64,000 nt of DNA from Pararobbsia silviterrae (GTDB taxonomy: Bacteria; Pseudomonadota; Gammaproteobacteria; Burkholderiales; Burkholderiaceae), in contig NZ_RBZU01000005.1 in assembly GCF_003628125.1 (NCBI RefSeq), positions 372,001 to 436,000 on the forward strand, given 5' to 3'. Position numbers and translations under genes: made by a program. The notes beneath the pieces were generated by a model. The model worked only from the letters and a program-made list of their open reading frames with translations. It did no database searches and was not told the origin of the DNA. Positions within the stretch are counted from its first letter, which is position 1, and every line of letters starts with the position of its first letter. Of the stretch, positions 7,939 through 17,231 are shown piece after piece.

Positions 7939-9017
7939 GGGCGGCTCCCGCTGCGCGGCGACGTGAACGGCGCGTTGGCGGCATCCGCGTCGCGAGGGCG
8001 GGCCGGGTCGAATGCGCCGGGCGCTTCGTGTGTGTCGTGCATCGCCTGCGCGCCATGCTGCGCGTTCGCCGAGGCGCGTTCGTCGAGCACCGCCGCGATC
8101 AGGTAGCGGGGCCGCGCGCGGACCTGCTGGTAGATCCGGCCGATGTACTCGCCGAGCAAGCCGAGCGCGAACAGGATCACGCCGAGCAGGAAGAACGTGA
8201 TCGCGAACAGCGTGAACACGCCCTGAACTTCGGCGCCGACGATGAAGCGCCGGATCAGCAACAGCAGGAACAGGCTCGCGGAGCCGGCCGAGAGCACGAC
8301 GCCGATAAACGACAACCACTGGAGCGGCACGACCGAGAAGCCCGTCACGAGGTCGAAGTTCAGCCGGATCAGGCTGTAGAGCGAATACTTCGATTCGCCC
8401 GCGAAGCGCTCCTCGTGCGCGACCTCGATCTCGACGGGATTCTGCGCGAACGTGTAGGCGAGCGCCGGGATAAACGTATTGACCTCGCCGCAGCGATTGA
8501 TCGTCTCGATGATGCGGCGGCTGTACGCGCGCAGCATGCAGCCTTGATCGGTCATCTTGATCCGCGTGATGCGTTCGCGCAGGCGATTCATCGCGCGCGA
8601 GGCCTTGCGGCGGAAGAACGTGTCCTGGCGCTGGCGCCGGATCGTGCCGACGTAATCGTACCCTTCGCGCATCTTCGCGATCAGATTGCCGATTTCCTCG
8701 GGCGGATTCTGGAGATCCGCGTCGAGCGTCACGACGATCTCGCCCGTCGATTGCTCGAAACCCGCGAGGATCGCCATGTGCTGGCCGTAGTTGCCGTTGA
8801 GCAGCACGACGCGCGTGACGTCGGGGCGCACACGGCACTGGTCGGCGAGCATCGCCGCCGAGCGGTCGCGGCTGCCGTCGTTGACGAACAGGATCTCGTA
8901 GCTGCACGACAACGCGTCGAGCGCCGGGTAGAGCCGCGCGAACAACGCGCCCAGACCCGCCTCTTCGTTGAAGATCGGGATCACGATCGAGACATCGGGA
9001 TGCAGAGTGGCGGTCAT
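7935..9017 (-). CDS. arnC: Undecaprenyl-phosphate 4-deoxy-4-formamido-L-arabinose transferase ArnC
   Basis: The product is 360 residues, an inner-membrane GT2 glycosyltransferase. It moves the Ara4FN moiety from UDP to undecaprenyl phosphate. The cytoplasmic GT-A domain has SIVIPIFNEE near the start, the DXD-like TLDADLQNPP and GFSVVPLQWL before the first membrane helix. Two C-terminal transmembrane helices follow (residues about 240-262 and 275-297). A polar tail of roughly 45 residues, rich in Ala, Asp and Pro, lies beyond the helices. The start is the ATG at 9017, overlapping the arnB stop as ATGA. Confidence 0.93.
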   Translation of the reverse strand: MTATLHPDVSIVIPIFNEEAGLGALFARLYPALDALSCSYEILFVNDGSRDRSAAMLADQCRVRPDVTRVVLLNGNYGQHMAILAGFEQSTGEIVVTLDADLQNPPEEIGNLIAKMREGYDYVGTIRRQRQDTFFRRKASRAMNRLRERITRIKMTDQGCMLRAYSRRIIETINRCGEVNTFIPALAYTFAQNPVEIEVAHEERFAGESKYSLYSLIRLNFDLVTGFSVVPLQWLSFIGVVLSAGSASLFLLLLIRRFIVGAEVQGVFTLFAITFFLLGVILFALGLLGEYIGRIYQQVRARPRYLIAAVLDERASANAQHGAQAMHDTHEAPGAFDPARPRDADAANAPFTSPRSGSRP

Positions 9018-10156
9018 GACGTGCGGCGCTCGCAGATGTCGTTGACGGCAGCGACGACGCGATCGACGTCGGCGTCGCTGAGCTGTGTGAACAAGGGCAG
9101 CGTCACGATCGACGCGCCGACACGCTCGGTATGCGGGAACATGCCGGGACCGAAACCGCGCTCGCGGTAGAGCTTGAACAGGTGGATCGGCGGATAGTGC
9201 ACGCCGCTCGCGATGCCGCGATCCTTGAGCGCGCTCATGAAGTCCGCGCGCGTCATCCGGAGCCTCTCGAGCGGCAACACGATCTGGAACATGTGCCAGT
9301 TCGAGTTTTCGAAGTCGGCGACGGGCAGTTCGACCCCCGCGCGCACGGCCGCGCCGTCGCGCAGGCCGTCGAAATAGCGGCGCGCGATGACACGGCGGCG
9401 CGCCGTGAATTCGGCGATGCGCGCGAGCTGTCCGAGTCCGACGCGCGCGGCGACGTCGGTCAGATTGAATTTGCCGCCGAGCACGTCGACTTCCATGCCG
9501 TCGAAGCCCGTGCGCGTGACGCCCTGGAGCCGATATTTCTCGGCGAGCCGCGCTTCGTCGGCGTTGTTGAGGACCAGCGCGCCGCCTTCGATCGACGTCA
9601 GGTTCTTGTTCGCGTGGAAGCTGAACGACACGATGTCGCCGAGCGCGCCGATGCGCTTGCCGCCCCACGATGCGCCGAATGCTTGGGCGGCGTCCTCGAT
9701 GACGCGCAGCCGGTAGTGTTGCGCAATCGCGTAGAGGCGGTCCATATCGACGGGCAGGCCCGCGAGAAACACCGGGATCACGGCCTTCGTGCGCGGCGTG
9801 ATGCTGGCTTCGAGGCGGTCGAGGTCGATATTGCGCGTGACGGGGTCGATGTCGGCGAACACAGGCGTCGCGCCGACCTCATAGATCACGTTGCTCGTCG
9901 AGACCCACGAGAGCGGCGTCGTGATGACTTCGTCGCCGGGACCGACGCCGGCAATGCGCAGGCCGATCTCGAGCGTCGCCGTGCCCGAGTTGAACGTACG
10001 CACGGGGCGGCCGCCGACGTAGTCGGACAGCGCCGCCTCGAACTTCTGATTCTGGGGACCCGTCGTGATCCAGCCCGAGCGCAGCACATCGACGACGCCC
10101 GCGATGGTTTCCTCGTCGATATCGGGTTTCACGAAAGGAATGAATGGCTCGCTCAT
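9014..10156 (-). CDS. arnB: UDP-4-amino-4-deoxy-L-arabinose oxoglutarate aminotransferase ArnB
   Basis: The product is 380 residues, a PLP enzyme of the DegT/DnrJ/EryC1 family. It transfers an amino group from glutamate to the UDP-4-ketopentose. The PLP lysine is K184, in SFHANKNLTSIEGG. Other family landmarks are FNSGTATLEIGL at the cofactor phosphate site and VIEDAAQAFGA. The start is the ATG at 10156, giving MSEPFIPFVKPDID, the normal family N-terminus. It lies 58 bp downstream of the small flippase gene, the largest gap inside the operon's core, and overlaps arnC downstream. Confidence 0.94.
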   Translation of the reverse strand: MSEPFIPFVKPDIDEETIAGVVDVLRSGWITTGPQNQKFEAALSDYVGGRPVRTFNSGTATLEIGLRIAGVGPGDEVITTPLSWVSTSNVIYEVGATPVFADIDPVTRNIDLDRLEASITPRTKAVIPVFLAGLPVDMDRLYAIAQHYRLRVIEDAAQAFGASWGGKRIGALGDIVSFSFHANKNLTSIEGGALVLNNADEARLAEKYRLQGVTRTGFDGMEVDVLGGKFNLTDVAARVGLGQLARIAEFTARRRVIARRYFDGLRDGAAVRAGVELPVADFENSNWHMFQIVLPLERLRMTRADFMSALKDRGIASGVHYPPIHLFKLYRERGFGPGMFPHTERVGASIVTLPLFTQLSDADVDRVVAAVNDICERRTS

Positions 10157-10214
10157 GGTTTCCGAGTCTGCTTCTGATGAGTAATGACGGGCGAGGCCCG
10201 GGGCGCGCGCAGCG

Positions 10215-10586
10215 TCAGCTGCGCGTGAGCACGACGACACCGATCAGAATGATCGCAATGCCCGCGAGGCGCTGGGCCGTCAGCACTTCGCCGAACAGAT
10301 ACCACGCGAGGAACGCATTGACGACGTAGCCGAGCGACAGCATCGGGTAGGCGATCGACACGTCGACGCGCGACAGGCCGACGATCCAGACGCCGACGCT
10401 GATCACGTAGCAGGCGAGTCCGCCGATGATCGGCCACTGCGTGGCGATGCGCCAGCCGACGGGCACGATGTTCGCGACAGTGAAGTCGAAATGGCCGACC
10501 GCGCGCACGCCGGCCTTGAGCAGCAGTTGGGCGCCGGCATTGAGCGCGACGCCGATCAGGATACAGGTCAGGGAAATCGGGTTCAT
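10215..10586 (-). CDS. arnE: Small EamA/SMR-type membrane protein, Ara4N-phosphoundecaprenol flippase subunit
   Basis: The product is 123 residues with four predicted transmembrane helices (about 5-24, 47-67, 73-95 and 101-120), the size of an ArnE, ArnF or SMR subunit. In E. coli, ArnE and ArnF together are proposed to flip undecaprenyl-phosphate-Ara4N across the inner membrane. Only one such gene is present in this operon, so it may act as a homodimer; whether it is nearer to ArnE or ArnF is not clear. The ATG at 10586 overlaps the arnT stop as ATGA, which ties it to the pathway. The frame open upstream is an arnT shadow. Confidence 0.82.
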   Translation of the reverse strand: MNPISLTCILIGVALNAGAQLLLKAGVRAVGHFDFTVANIVPVGWRIATQWPIIGGLACYVISVGVWIVGLSRVDVSIAYPMLSLGYVVNAFLAWYLFGEVLTAQRLAGIAIILIGVVVLTRS

Positions 10587-12268
10587 GAATTCGGTTTTTC
10601 GACCACGACGCGCCGGCTGTCGCGCGCGATCACGGTCATCGGTACACCGTCCTTTGCAAGCTCGGTATAGGTTTCCGGCGACATCAGCGCAAGCGCGGCG
10701 TGATCCGCGTTCCAACGCTGCTTCCAGGCGTCGACGGTCGGGACCCACTTCTGCGGTTCGACGGACACGCCGTAGGCCAGTTCATCGGCGCTCTCGACCA
10801 TGATCGTCGTATGGCCCGCATAGAACGGAATCGTGTGATCGAGCCCCCGGACCGCGTAGAACGGGGTGTCGGCCGGCAACTTCGCGAGCGCGGCGCGGAT
10901 GGCCGGCGCAAGCTGCGCGCCCGATCGTTGTACGGCAAACACTTCATAACCATTGCCCGCGATGCTGATCAGCAGCACCCAGGCGGCGGCGAAGATTACC
11001 AGCGCCGGGCCGGTTGCGCCAGTGCGGGATGCGCGCAGCCGCACGAGCGCGAGTCCGATCGCGAGCAGCCCGACGACGAGCGCCGCGTAGACCCAGATCA
11101 GATAGGCCCGGTAGAGCGCGTTCGGCGTGCGCGCGTCGCCGGCGCGCAGCAAGGCGAGCGCGCCGAAGCAGCCGACCACGAGCAGCACCGCGTAGGCGAC
11201 GAAGTGCCGATGGAGCTGCGGGCGTTCGACGTGCGGCAGATAGAGTCCGATCAGCAACGCGATCGCGGGCGCGACGGGCAGCACGTACGACAGCAGCTTC
11301 GAATGCGAAACGCTGAAGAAAAGGAAAATGAAAGCCGCCCAGACTAGCAGCAGCAGAACCGGCGAGAAGCCGTTGTTCTGGCGCTGCAGCCGCACGGCGT
11401 ATCGCACGCTTTGCCCGGTGAGCGACAGCCACGGCAGGAAGCCGATCAGCAGCACGGGCACGAAGTAATAGATCGGACCGGGCCGGTTCTGCGCGGGCGT
11501 CAGATAGCGCTCGAACTGCTGAACGATGAAGAAGAAGTTCAGGAATCCGGGGTTGCGCTGCTCGACGAGCACGAACCACGGCACGCTGATCGCGAAGAAG
11601 ATCACGAGGCCGCTGCCGAGGTACAGCCGTTTCCAGAGCGCCCAGTCGCGCGCGATCAGCGTGTAGAGCACGAGCACCGCGCCCGGCAGGATCACGCCGA
11701 CGAGGCCCTTCGACAGCACGGCGAGCGCCATCGACGCCCAGCACGCCCACATCCAGAATCGCTGCTTCCACGGCGCGAGGTGCGCGCGCTGCGCGAGCAG
11801 CAGCGTGCACAGCGTGACCTGCATCCAGAACGACAGCCCCATGTCGAGCGTGTCGAAGTGCCCCATGCTGAACCAGTACGGCGAGGCCGCGAGCGCGAGC
11901 GCCGCGAAGAATCCGACCGACCGATTGAACACGCGCGTGCCCGTGAAGCCGAGCACGAGGATGCCGACAAAGCCCGTGAGCGCCGTGTAGAGTCGCGCCT
12001 GCCAGGCGCCGATGCCGAACATCGCGTACGTCAGCGCATTCGCCCAGGTTTGCAGCGGCGGTTTTTCGAAATATTTGAGTCCGTTGTAGCGCGGCGTAAT
12101 CCAGTCGTGCGTGACGAACATTTCGCGCGCCATCTCGGCGTAGCGGCCTTCGTCGCTCGGCACGAGATGACGGTAGTCGAGCGGGGCGAACCAGAGGACC
12201 GCGAAGGCGACGAGCAGCAGGAACAGCGCCCCGCGCGACAGGAACTGACGTTCAGTCGTATCGAACAT
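10583..12268 (-). CDS. arnT: Undecaprenyl phosphate-alpha-L-Ara4N transferase ArnT
   Basis: The product is 561 residues, a GT83/PMT-like integral membrane glycosyltransferase. It attaches L-Ara4N to lipid A (and in Burkholderia also to core Ko) on the periplasmic face. The first periplasmic loop carries the family signature LVPSDEGRYAEMAREM, with the conserved acidic residue, followed by NGLKYFEKPPLQTW. A dozen or so hydrophobic segments follow and the last 120 residues form a soluble periplasmic domain. The gene starts at an ATG 4 bp after the DUF498 gene ends and overlaps the small flippase gene. The modification confers polymyxin resistance; in Burkholderia the pathway is known to be essential or nearly so. 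Confidence 0.93.
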   Translation of the reverse strand: MFDTTERQFLSRGALFLLLVAFAVLWFAPLDYRHLVPSDEGRYAEMAREMFVTHDWITPRYNGLKYFEKPPLQTWANALTYAMFGIGAWQARLYTALTGFVGILVLGFTGTRVFNRSVGFFAALALAASPYWFSMGHFDTLDMGLSFWMQVTLCTLLLAQRAHLAPWKQRFWMWACWASMALAVLSKGLVGVILPGAVLVLYTLIARDWALWKRLYLGSGLVIFFAISVPWFVLVEQRNPGFLNFFFIVQQFERYLTPAQNRPGPIYYFVPVLLIGFLPWLSLTGQSVRYAVRLQRQNNGFSPVLLLLVWAAFIFLFFSVSHSKLLSYVLPVAPAIALLIGLYLPHVERPQLHRHFVAYAVLLVVGCFGALALLRAGDARTPNALYRAYLIWVYAALVVGLLAIGLALVRLRASRTGATGPALVIFAAAWVLLISIAGNGYEVFAVQRSGAQLAPAIRAALAKLPADTPFYAVRGLDHTIPFYAGHTTIMVESADELAYGVSVEPQKWVPTVDAWKQRWNADHAALALMSPETYTELAKDGVPMTVIARDSRRVVVEKPNS

Positions 12269-12272
12269 GGGG

Positions 12273-12650
12273 TCAGGACGCCTCGACGAGAATCGCGGCG
12301 ACCACGCGGCGGTCTTCCTGCATGAGGATGTTGTACGTGCGGCACGCGGCGCCGCTGTCCATCGCCTCGACGCCGATGCCGCGCTTCATGAGCGCGGCCG
12401 TCAGGCGCGGATGGGGAAATCGGATCTTCGAGCCCGTGCCGAGCAGCACGACTTCGGGTGCGCCGTCGGCGAGCATCTCGAAGAGTTCGGGCGTCAGCGA
12501 TTCGAATGCCTCGACGGGCCACGCGCGCACGGGGCCCTCGGGCGCGACGATCACACTGCCGGTATGGCGCTGCAGATTGATGTCGACATAGCCGTCGCCG
12601 TGGGCGGTGATGGTGTTGGTCGTCGGTGACGTTTCCTGGCTCAGTTTCAA
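12273..12650 (-). CDS. DUF498 / Mth938-like domain protein
   Basis: The product is 125 residues. I placed the start at a TTG (12650), because family members begin with a similar MKLxQ sequence and the reading frame upstream is unrelated. It contains the core of the Mth938-like fold, VDINLQRHTGSVIV, then LLGTGSKIRFP and AACRTYNILMQEDRRVVAAIL. The family is small, cytosolic and of unknown biochemical role; a human member assists mitochondrial complex I assembly. It is the first gene of the leftward arn block, stopping only 4 bp before arnT. The link to L-Ara4N may be only positional, since the same family often sits beside alaA, which diverges from it here. Confidence 0.8.
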   Translation of the reverse strand: MKLSQETSPTTNTITAHGDGYVDINLQRHTGSVIVAPEGPVRAWPVEAFESLTPELFEMLADGAPEVVLLGTGSKIRFPHPRLTAALMKRGIGVEAMDSGAACRTYNILMQEDRRVVAAILVEAS

Positions 12651-12719
12651 GGCAAAAATCCCAAAGAGGCGATAACCCGCGAAAGACGGGCCGGCGAGAC
12701 GACTCAAACAGACGACCCG

Positions 12720-12758
12720 GCAAGACGATCCAGCAAGGCGATCCAGCAAGGCGATCCA
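12720..12758. repeat. 13-bp tandem repeat in the alaA/arn divergent promoter region
   Basis: Three tandem copies of GCAAGGCGATCCA (the first has one A for G) lie between the divergent DUF498 and alaA genes. They may be replication slippage in untranslated sequence. A CATAAT -10-like element for alaA follows at 12804-12809. Confidence 0.7.
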
Positions 12759-12842
12759 AACGGACGGACCGACGCGGCGGGCCGACGAGGCGGCGAAGCG
12801 TGTCATAATCGCTCGGACCACGATTTTAACCGGTGCCTGCCC

Positions 12843-14099
12843 GTGAAGCCCATCCTCAAGTCGAACAAGCTGCTCAACGTCTGCTACGACATCCGCGGTC
12901 CCGTGCTCGACCACGCCAAGCGTCTCGAAGAAGAAGGTCACCGGATCATCAAGCTCAATATCGGCAATCTCGCGCCGTTCGGCTTCGAGGCGCCTGACGA
13001 AATCGTCCAGGACATGATCCGCAATCTGCCCGCGTCGTCGGGCTATTCGGACTCGAAGGGGGTCTTCGCCGCGCGCAAGGCGATCATGCATTACGCGCAG
13101 GAGAAGCGGATCGCGGGCGTCGATCTCGACGATATCTACATCGGCAACGGCGCGTCGGAACTCATCGTGATGTCGATGCAGGCGCTGCTCAACGAGGGCG
13201 ACGAAGTCCTGATCCCGGCGCCCGACTATCCGCTGTGGACCGCGGCCGTCTCGCTGTCGTCGGGCAAGCCCGTGCATTACGTCTGCGACGAATCGAACGA
13301 CTGGCTGCCCGATCTCGACGATATCCGGCGCAAGATCACGCCGAATACGCGCGCGATCGTCGTCATCAATCCGAACAATCCGACCGGTGCGCTTTATCCG
13401 GAGTCCGTGCTCCTCGAAATCATCGAGATCGCGCGCCGCAACCAACTGATCATTTACGCCGACGAGATTTACGACAAGATCGTCTACGACGGCGAGACGC
13501 ATACGTCGATCGGCGCGCTCGCCGACGACGTGCTGACCATCACGTTCAACGGCCTCTCGAAGGCCTACCGGTCCTGCGGTTATCGCGCGGGCTGGATGAT
13601 CGTGTCGGGCGACAAGCGCGGCGCGAAAGACTATATCGAGGGGCTGAACATCCTCTCGTCGATGCGGCTGTGTCCGAACGTACCCGGGCAATACGCGATA
13701 CAGACCGCATTAGGCGGCCACCAGAGCATCAACGATCTGATCGTTCCGGGCGGGCGCCTGTACCGGCAGCGCGAGCTGGCTCACCAACTGCTGACGGCCA
13801 TTCCGGGCGTCACGTGCGTGAAGCCGAAGGCGGCGTTGTATATGTTCCCGAAACTCGATCCGGTCATGTACCCGATCGAGGACGACCAGCAATTCATCCT
13901 CGAACTGCTGCTCGAAGAACGCGTGCTGCTCGTGCAGGGCACGGGCTTCAACTGGACGCGTCCCGACCATTTCCGCGTCGTGTTCCTGCCCAATGTCGAC
14001 GACCTGACCGAATCGATCAATCGCATCGCACGGTTCCTCGACGGTTACCGGAAGCGTCATGCCCGGCCGTTGCGCGCAGTCGTCGCTTCAAACCAATAG
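12843..14099 (+). CDS. alaA: Alanine aminotransferase AlaA-type, PLP class I
   Basis: The product is 418 residues starting at a GTG (12843). It is a fold-type I aminotransferase closest in motif to E. coli AlaA (YfbQ), which makes alanine from pyruvate and glutamate. The PLP lysine is K240, in NGLSKAYRSCGYRAGWM. IYIGNGASELI holds the cofactor phosphate and VINPNNPTGAL is the PLP-ring Asn motif. The SMRLCPNVPGQYAIQTALGG segment is nearly diagnostic of AlaA. It is followed 11 bp later by hom and then thrC, so alanine and threonine synthesis appear co-transcribed. The gene could equally be annotated alaC from position alone, but the motifs favour alaA. Confidence 0.9.
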   Translation: MKPILKSNKLLNVCYDIRGPVLDHAKRLEEEGHRIIKLNIGNLAPFGFEAPDEIVQDMIRNLPASSGYSDSKGVFAARKAIMHYAQEKRIAGVDLDDIYIGNGASELIVMSMQALLNEGDEVLIPAPDYPLWTAAVSLSSGKPVHYVCDESNDWLPDLDDIRRKITPNTRAIVVINPNNPTGALYPESVLLEIIEIARRNQLIIYADEIYDKIVYDGETHTSIGALADDVLTITFNGLSKAYRSCGYRAGWMIVSGDKRGAKDYIEGLNILSSMRLCPNVPGQYAIQTALGGHQSINDLIVPGGRLYRQRELAHQLLTAIPGVTCVKPKAALYMFPKLDPVMYPIEDDQQFILELLLEERVLLVQGTGFNWTRPDHFRVVFLPNVDDLTESINRIARFLDGYRKRHARPLRAVVASNQ

Positions 14100-14110
14100 A
14101 CTCAAGTTCG

Positions 14111-15442
14111 ATGGAATCACTCAAAATTGGCCTGCTGGGTTTCGGCACGGTCGGCAAGGGGACGTATGACGTCCTCAAACGCAATCAAGAAGAAATCAAG
14201 CGCCGCGCGGGGCGCGGCATTGAGGTCACGCGAATCGCCGTGCGCGATGTCGCGAAGGCGCGCGCCGGGCTCGGCGACGACGCGGCGCGCGTGCCCGTCG
14301 ATGCCGACAGCGCCGCGCTCGTCGACGATCCGAATGTCGATATCGTCGTCGAGACGATCGGGGGCACGGGCATTGCGCGCGAGCTTGTGCTGCGCGCGAT
14401 TCGCAACGGCAAGCATGTCGTGACGGCGAACAAGGCGCTGCTCGCCGTGCACGGCAGCGAAATTTTCGAAGCGGCAAGCACGCGCGGCGTCATGGTCGCG
14501 TTCGAGGCGGCCGTCGCCGGCGGCGTGCCGATCATCAAGGCCCTGCGCGAAGGCCTCACGGCGAACCGGATTCAGTGGATCGCGGGCATCATCAACGGCA
14601 CGACGAACTTCATCCTGTCGTCGATGCGCGAGCGCGGCGTCGATTTCGCGACCGCGCTGGCCGACGCGCAGCGTCTCGGCTATGCCGAAGCCGATCCGAC
14701 GTTCGATATCGAAGGCGTCGACGCGGCGCACAAGGTCACGATCATGAGCGCGATCGCGTTCGGCGTGCCCGTGCAGTTCGACCGCGCGCACGTCGAAGGC
14801 ATCAGCGCGCTGAACTCGATCGACATCCGCTATGCCGAGGAACTCGGCTACCGGATCAAGCTGCTCGGTATCGCGCGTCGCGCGGCGAGCGGCATCGAAC
14901 TGCGCGTGCATCCGACGCTGATTCCGTCGAAGCGTCTGATCGCGAACGTCGAGGGCGCGATGAACGCGGTCGTCGTGCAAGGCGACGCGGTCGGCTCGAC
15001 GCTCTATTACGGCAAGGGCGCGGGCGCCGAGCCGACGGCGTCGGCCGTCGTGGCCGACCTCGTCGACGTCACGCGGCTGCATACGGCCGACCCGCACAAT
15101 CGCGTACCGCATCTCGCGTTCCAGCCCGAGAGTCTGTCGGACACGCCGATCCTGCCGATCGACGAGATCACGAGCAGCTACTACCTGCGGCTGCGCGTCG
15201 CGGACGTCACGGGCGTACTCGCGAACATCACGCGCATTCTCGCGGACCGCGATATCTCGATCGAAGCGCTGCTTCAGAAGGAATCCGAGGAAGTCGGCGC
15301 GGCTGGACGTAACGAGACGGACATCGTGCTGCTCACGCACGAGACCGTCGAGAAGAACATCAACGACGCGATCGCGAAGATCGAGGCGCTCGACACGGTC
15401 AAGGGCGCGGTCACGCGTCTGCGCATGGAGTCGATGAACTGA
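14111..15442 (+). CDS. hom: Homoserine dehydrogenase
   Basis: The product is 443 residues. It reduces aspartate semialdehyde to homoserine, the branch point to threonine and methionine. The N-terminal Rossmann motif is GLLGFGTVGKGT. The catalytic domain contains VTANKALLAVHG and GIINGTTNFILSSM, with AEADPTFDIEGVDAAHK carrying the catalytic Asp and Lys region. A C-terminal ACT domain (about 355-435, starting at YYLRLRVADVTGVLANI) implies threonine feedback control. It starts at an ATG with a short gap after alaA and ends 2 bp before thrC. Confidence 0.95.
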   Translation: MESLKIGLLGFGTVGKGTYDVLKRNQEEIKRRAGRGIEVTRIAVRDVAKARAGLGDDAARVPVDADSAALVDDPNVDIVVETIGGTGIARELVLRAIRNGKHVVTANKALLAVHGSEIFEAASTRGVMVAFEAAVAGGVPIIKALREGLTANRIQWIAGIINGTTNFILSSMRERGVDFATALADAQRLGYAEADPTFDIEGVDAAHKVTIMSAIAFGVPVQFDRAHVEGISALNSIDIRYAEELGYRIKLLGIARRAASGIELRVHPTLIPSKRLIANVEGAMNAVVVQGDAVGSTLYYGKGAGAEPTASAVVADLVDVTRLHTADPHNRVPHLAFQPESLSDTPILPIDEITSSYYLRLRVADVTGVLANITRILADRDISIEALLQKESEEVGAAGRNETDIVLLTHETVEKNINDAIAKIEALDTVKGAVTRLRMESMN

Positions 15443-15444
15443 TC

Positions 15445-16938
15445 ATGAACTACATTTCGACCCGAGGCGCCGGGGCAGGCGAGCGTCACACGTTTTCCGA
15501 CATCCTGCTCGGCGGTCTCGCGAAGGACGGCGGACTCTATCTGCCGAGCGAATATCCGCGCGTGAGCGCGGACGAACTCGCGCGCTGGCGCACGCTGTCG
15601 TACGCGGATCTCGCGTTCGAAGTCCTGCGCAAGTTCTGCGACGACATCCCCGAGGATGAACTGCATGCGCTCGTGCGCCGGACCTATCGCGCCGACGTCT
15701 ACGCGAATGCGCGCGGCGGCGATGCGGCGCATGCCGGACGCGCGGCCGAGATCACGCCGCTGCACGCGCTCGGCGTCGAGAACGGCGCGCCGCTGTCGCT
15801 GCTCGAGCTCTCGAACGGTCCGACGCTCGCGTTCAAGGACATGGCGATGCAACTGCTCGGCAATCTGTTCGAGTACACGCTCGCGAAGACCGGTCAGCAT
15901 CTGAATATTCTCGGCGCGACGTCGGGCGACACGGGCAGCGCCGCCGAGTACGCGATGCGCGGCAAGCACGGCGTGCGTGTGTTCATGCTGTCGCCGAACC
16001 GCAAGATGAGCGCGTTCCAGACCGCGCAGATGTACAGCCTGCAGGACGAGAACATCTTCAATCTGGCCGTCGAAGGCGTCTTCGACGACGCGCAGGACAT
16101 CGTCAAGGCCGTCTCGAACGATCATGCGTTCAAGGCGCGTTATGCGATCGGCACGGTCAACTCGATCAATTGGGCGCGCGTTGTCGCCCAGGTCGTCTAT
16201 TACTTCCGCGGCTATTTCGCGGCGACGCGCGAGCAGCACGTCGACGCATCGACCGCGCTCGCCGACTGGCCGAAGGTCTCGTTCACGGTGCCGTCGGGCA
16301 ACTTCGGCAACGTCTGCGCCGGACATATCGCGCGCATGATGGGCCTGCCGATTCACCGGCTCGTCGTCGCGACGAACGAGAACGACGTGCTCGACGAGTT
16401 TTTCCGCACGGGCGTTTATCGTGTGCGCGGCGCGGCCGAGACGTTCCATACGACGAGTCCGAGCATGGACATCTCGAAGGCGTCGAACTTCGAACGCTTC
16501 ATCTACGATTTGCTCGGGCGCGACCCGGCGCGCGTGCGCGCGTTGTTTCACGATGTCGAGACGCAAGGCGGCTTTGATCTCGCGAAGAGCGGCGATTTCG
16601 CGCGCGTCGCGCAGTTCGGTTTCGTCTCGGGACGCAGCACGCATGCCGTGCGGATCTCGACGATTCGCGACATCTGGGATCGCTACGCGACGATGATCGA
16701 TACGCATACGGCCGACGGCGTGTCGGTCGCGCGTCAGTATCTCGAACCCGGCATTCCGATGGTCGTGCTCGAAACGGCGCAGCCGATCAAGTTCGGCGAG
16801 ACGATCCGCGAAGCGCTCGATCGCGAAGCGGTGCGTCCGCCGGCGTTTGAAGGGCTCGAGGCCTTGCCGCAGCGCTTCGAGGTCTTGCCGGCCGATGCGC
16901 AGCGCGTCAAGGACTACATCGTCGCGCATACTGCGTGA
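15445..16938 (+). CDS. thrC: Threonine synthase
   Basis: The product is 497 residues, a PLP enzyme that converts O-phosphohomoserine to threonine, the last step of the pathway begun by hom. The PLP lysine is K131, in GPTLAFKDMAMQL. GATSGDTGSAAEYAMRG and TVPSGNFGNVCAGHIARMMG are strong family motifs. The length is that of the long (class II, yeast-like) threonine synthases of proteobacteria. The gene follows hom by 2 bp and is followed by two hairpins that probably end the transcript. Confidence 0.95.
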   Translation: MNYISTRGAGAGERHTFSDILLGGLAKDGGLYLPSEYPRVSADELARWRTLSYADLAFEVLRKFCDDIPEDELHALVRRTYRADVYANARGGDAAHAGRAAEITPLHALGVENGAPLSLLELSNGPTLAFKDMAMQLLGNLFEYTLAKTGQHLNILGATSGDTGSAAEYAMRGKHGVRVFMLSPNRKMSAFQTAQMYSLQDENIFNLAVEGVFDDAQDIVKAVSNDHAFKARYAIGTVNSINWARVVAQVVYYFRGYFAATREQHVDASTALADWPKVSFTVPSGNFGNVCAGHIARMMGLPIHRLVVATNENDVLDEFFRTGVYRVRGAAETFHTTSPSMDISKASNFERFIYDLLGRDPARVRALFHDVETQGGFDLAKSGDFARVAQFGFVSGRSTHAVRISTIRDIWDRYATMIDTHTADGVSVARQYLEPGIPMVVLETAQPIKFGETIREALDREAVRPPAFEGLEALPQRFEVLPADAQRVKDYIVAHTA

Positions 16939-16945
16939 CAATGAC

Positions 16946-17019
16946 GGCAATCCGCGCGCGGCGGGATTGCCTCGAATCCGAACGGCCAGGGAACGCGCAG
17001 ATGTGCGTTTCCTGGCCGT
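16946..17019 (+). terminator. Two tandem hairpins after thrC
   Basis: The first hairpin has arms GGCAATCC and GGATTGCC (16946-16953 and 16964-16971). The second is stronger, with 15-base arms at 16982-16996 and 17005-17019 (one G-U pair) and an 8-base loop. The run after it, GTCGTTTG, is T-poor, so this is a likely but not classical terminator of alaA-hom-thrC. The remaining bases up to moeA hold no evident gene. Confidence 0.55.
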
Positions 17020-17231
17020 GTCGTTTGCGGATGCCGCCGATGTTGGAGAAGCCGCGGACGTTGTTGTGGTTGCCTCGGACGTCGTAGCCGTCGCGGGCGC
17101 CGTGGCCCCGATGGCGGCGTGCGGTGAACGGGCTCGTCGTCGCGGCCGCGCGAATCGCCGCAGCCGCACGCGGCGGGCTCGATGGTTTGATGCATGCGTG
17201 TGCAATGGCTTCTGTCGATGACCCTGACTTC

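Noticed and set aside
10215-10748. A 177-residue version of the small flippase protein
   Set aside because: The extra N-terminal 54 residues lie opposite the arnT frame and are polar, while the ATG at 10586 overlaps the arnT stop as in the neighbouring junctions.
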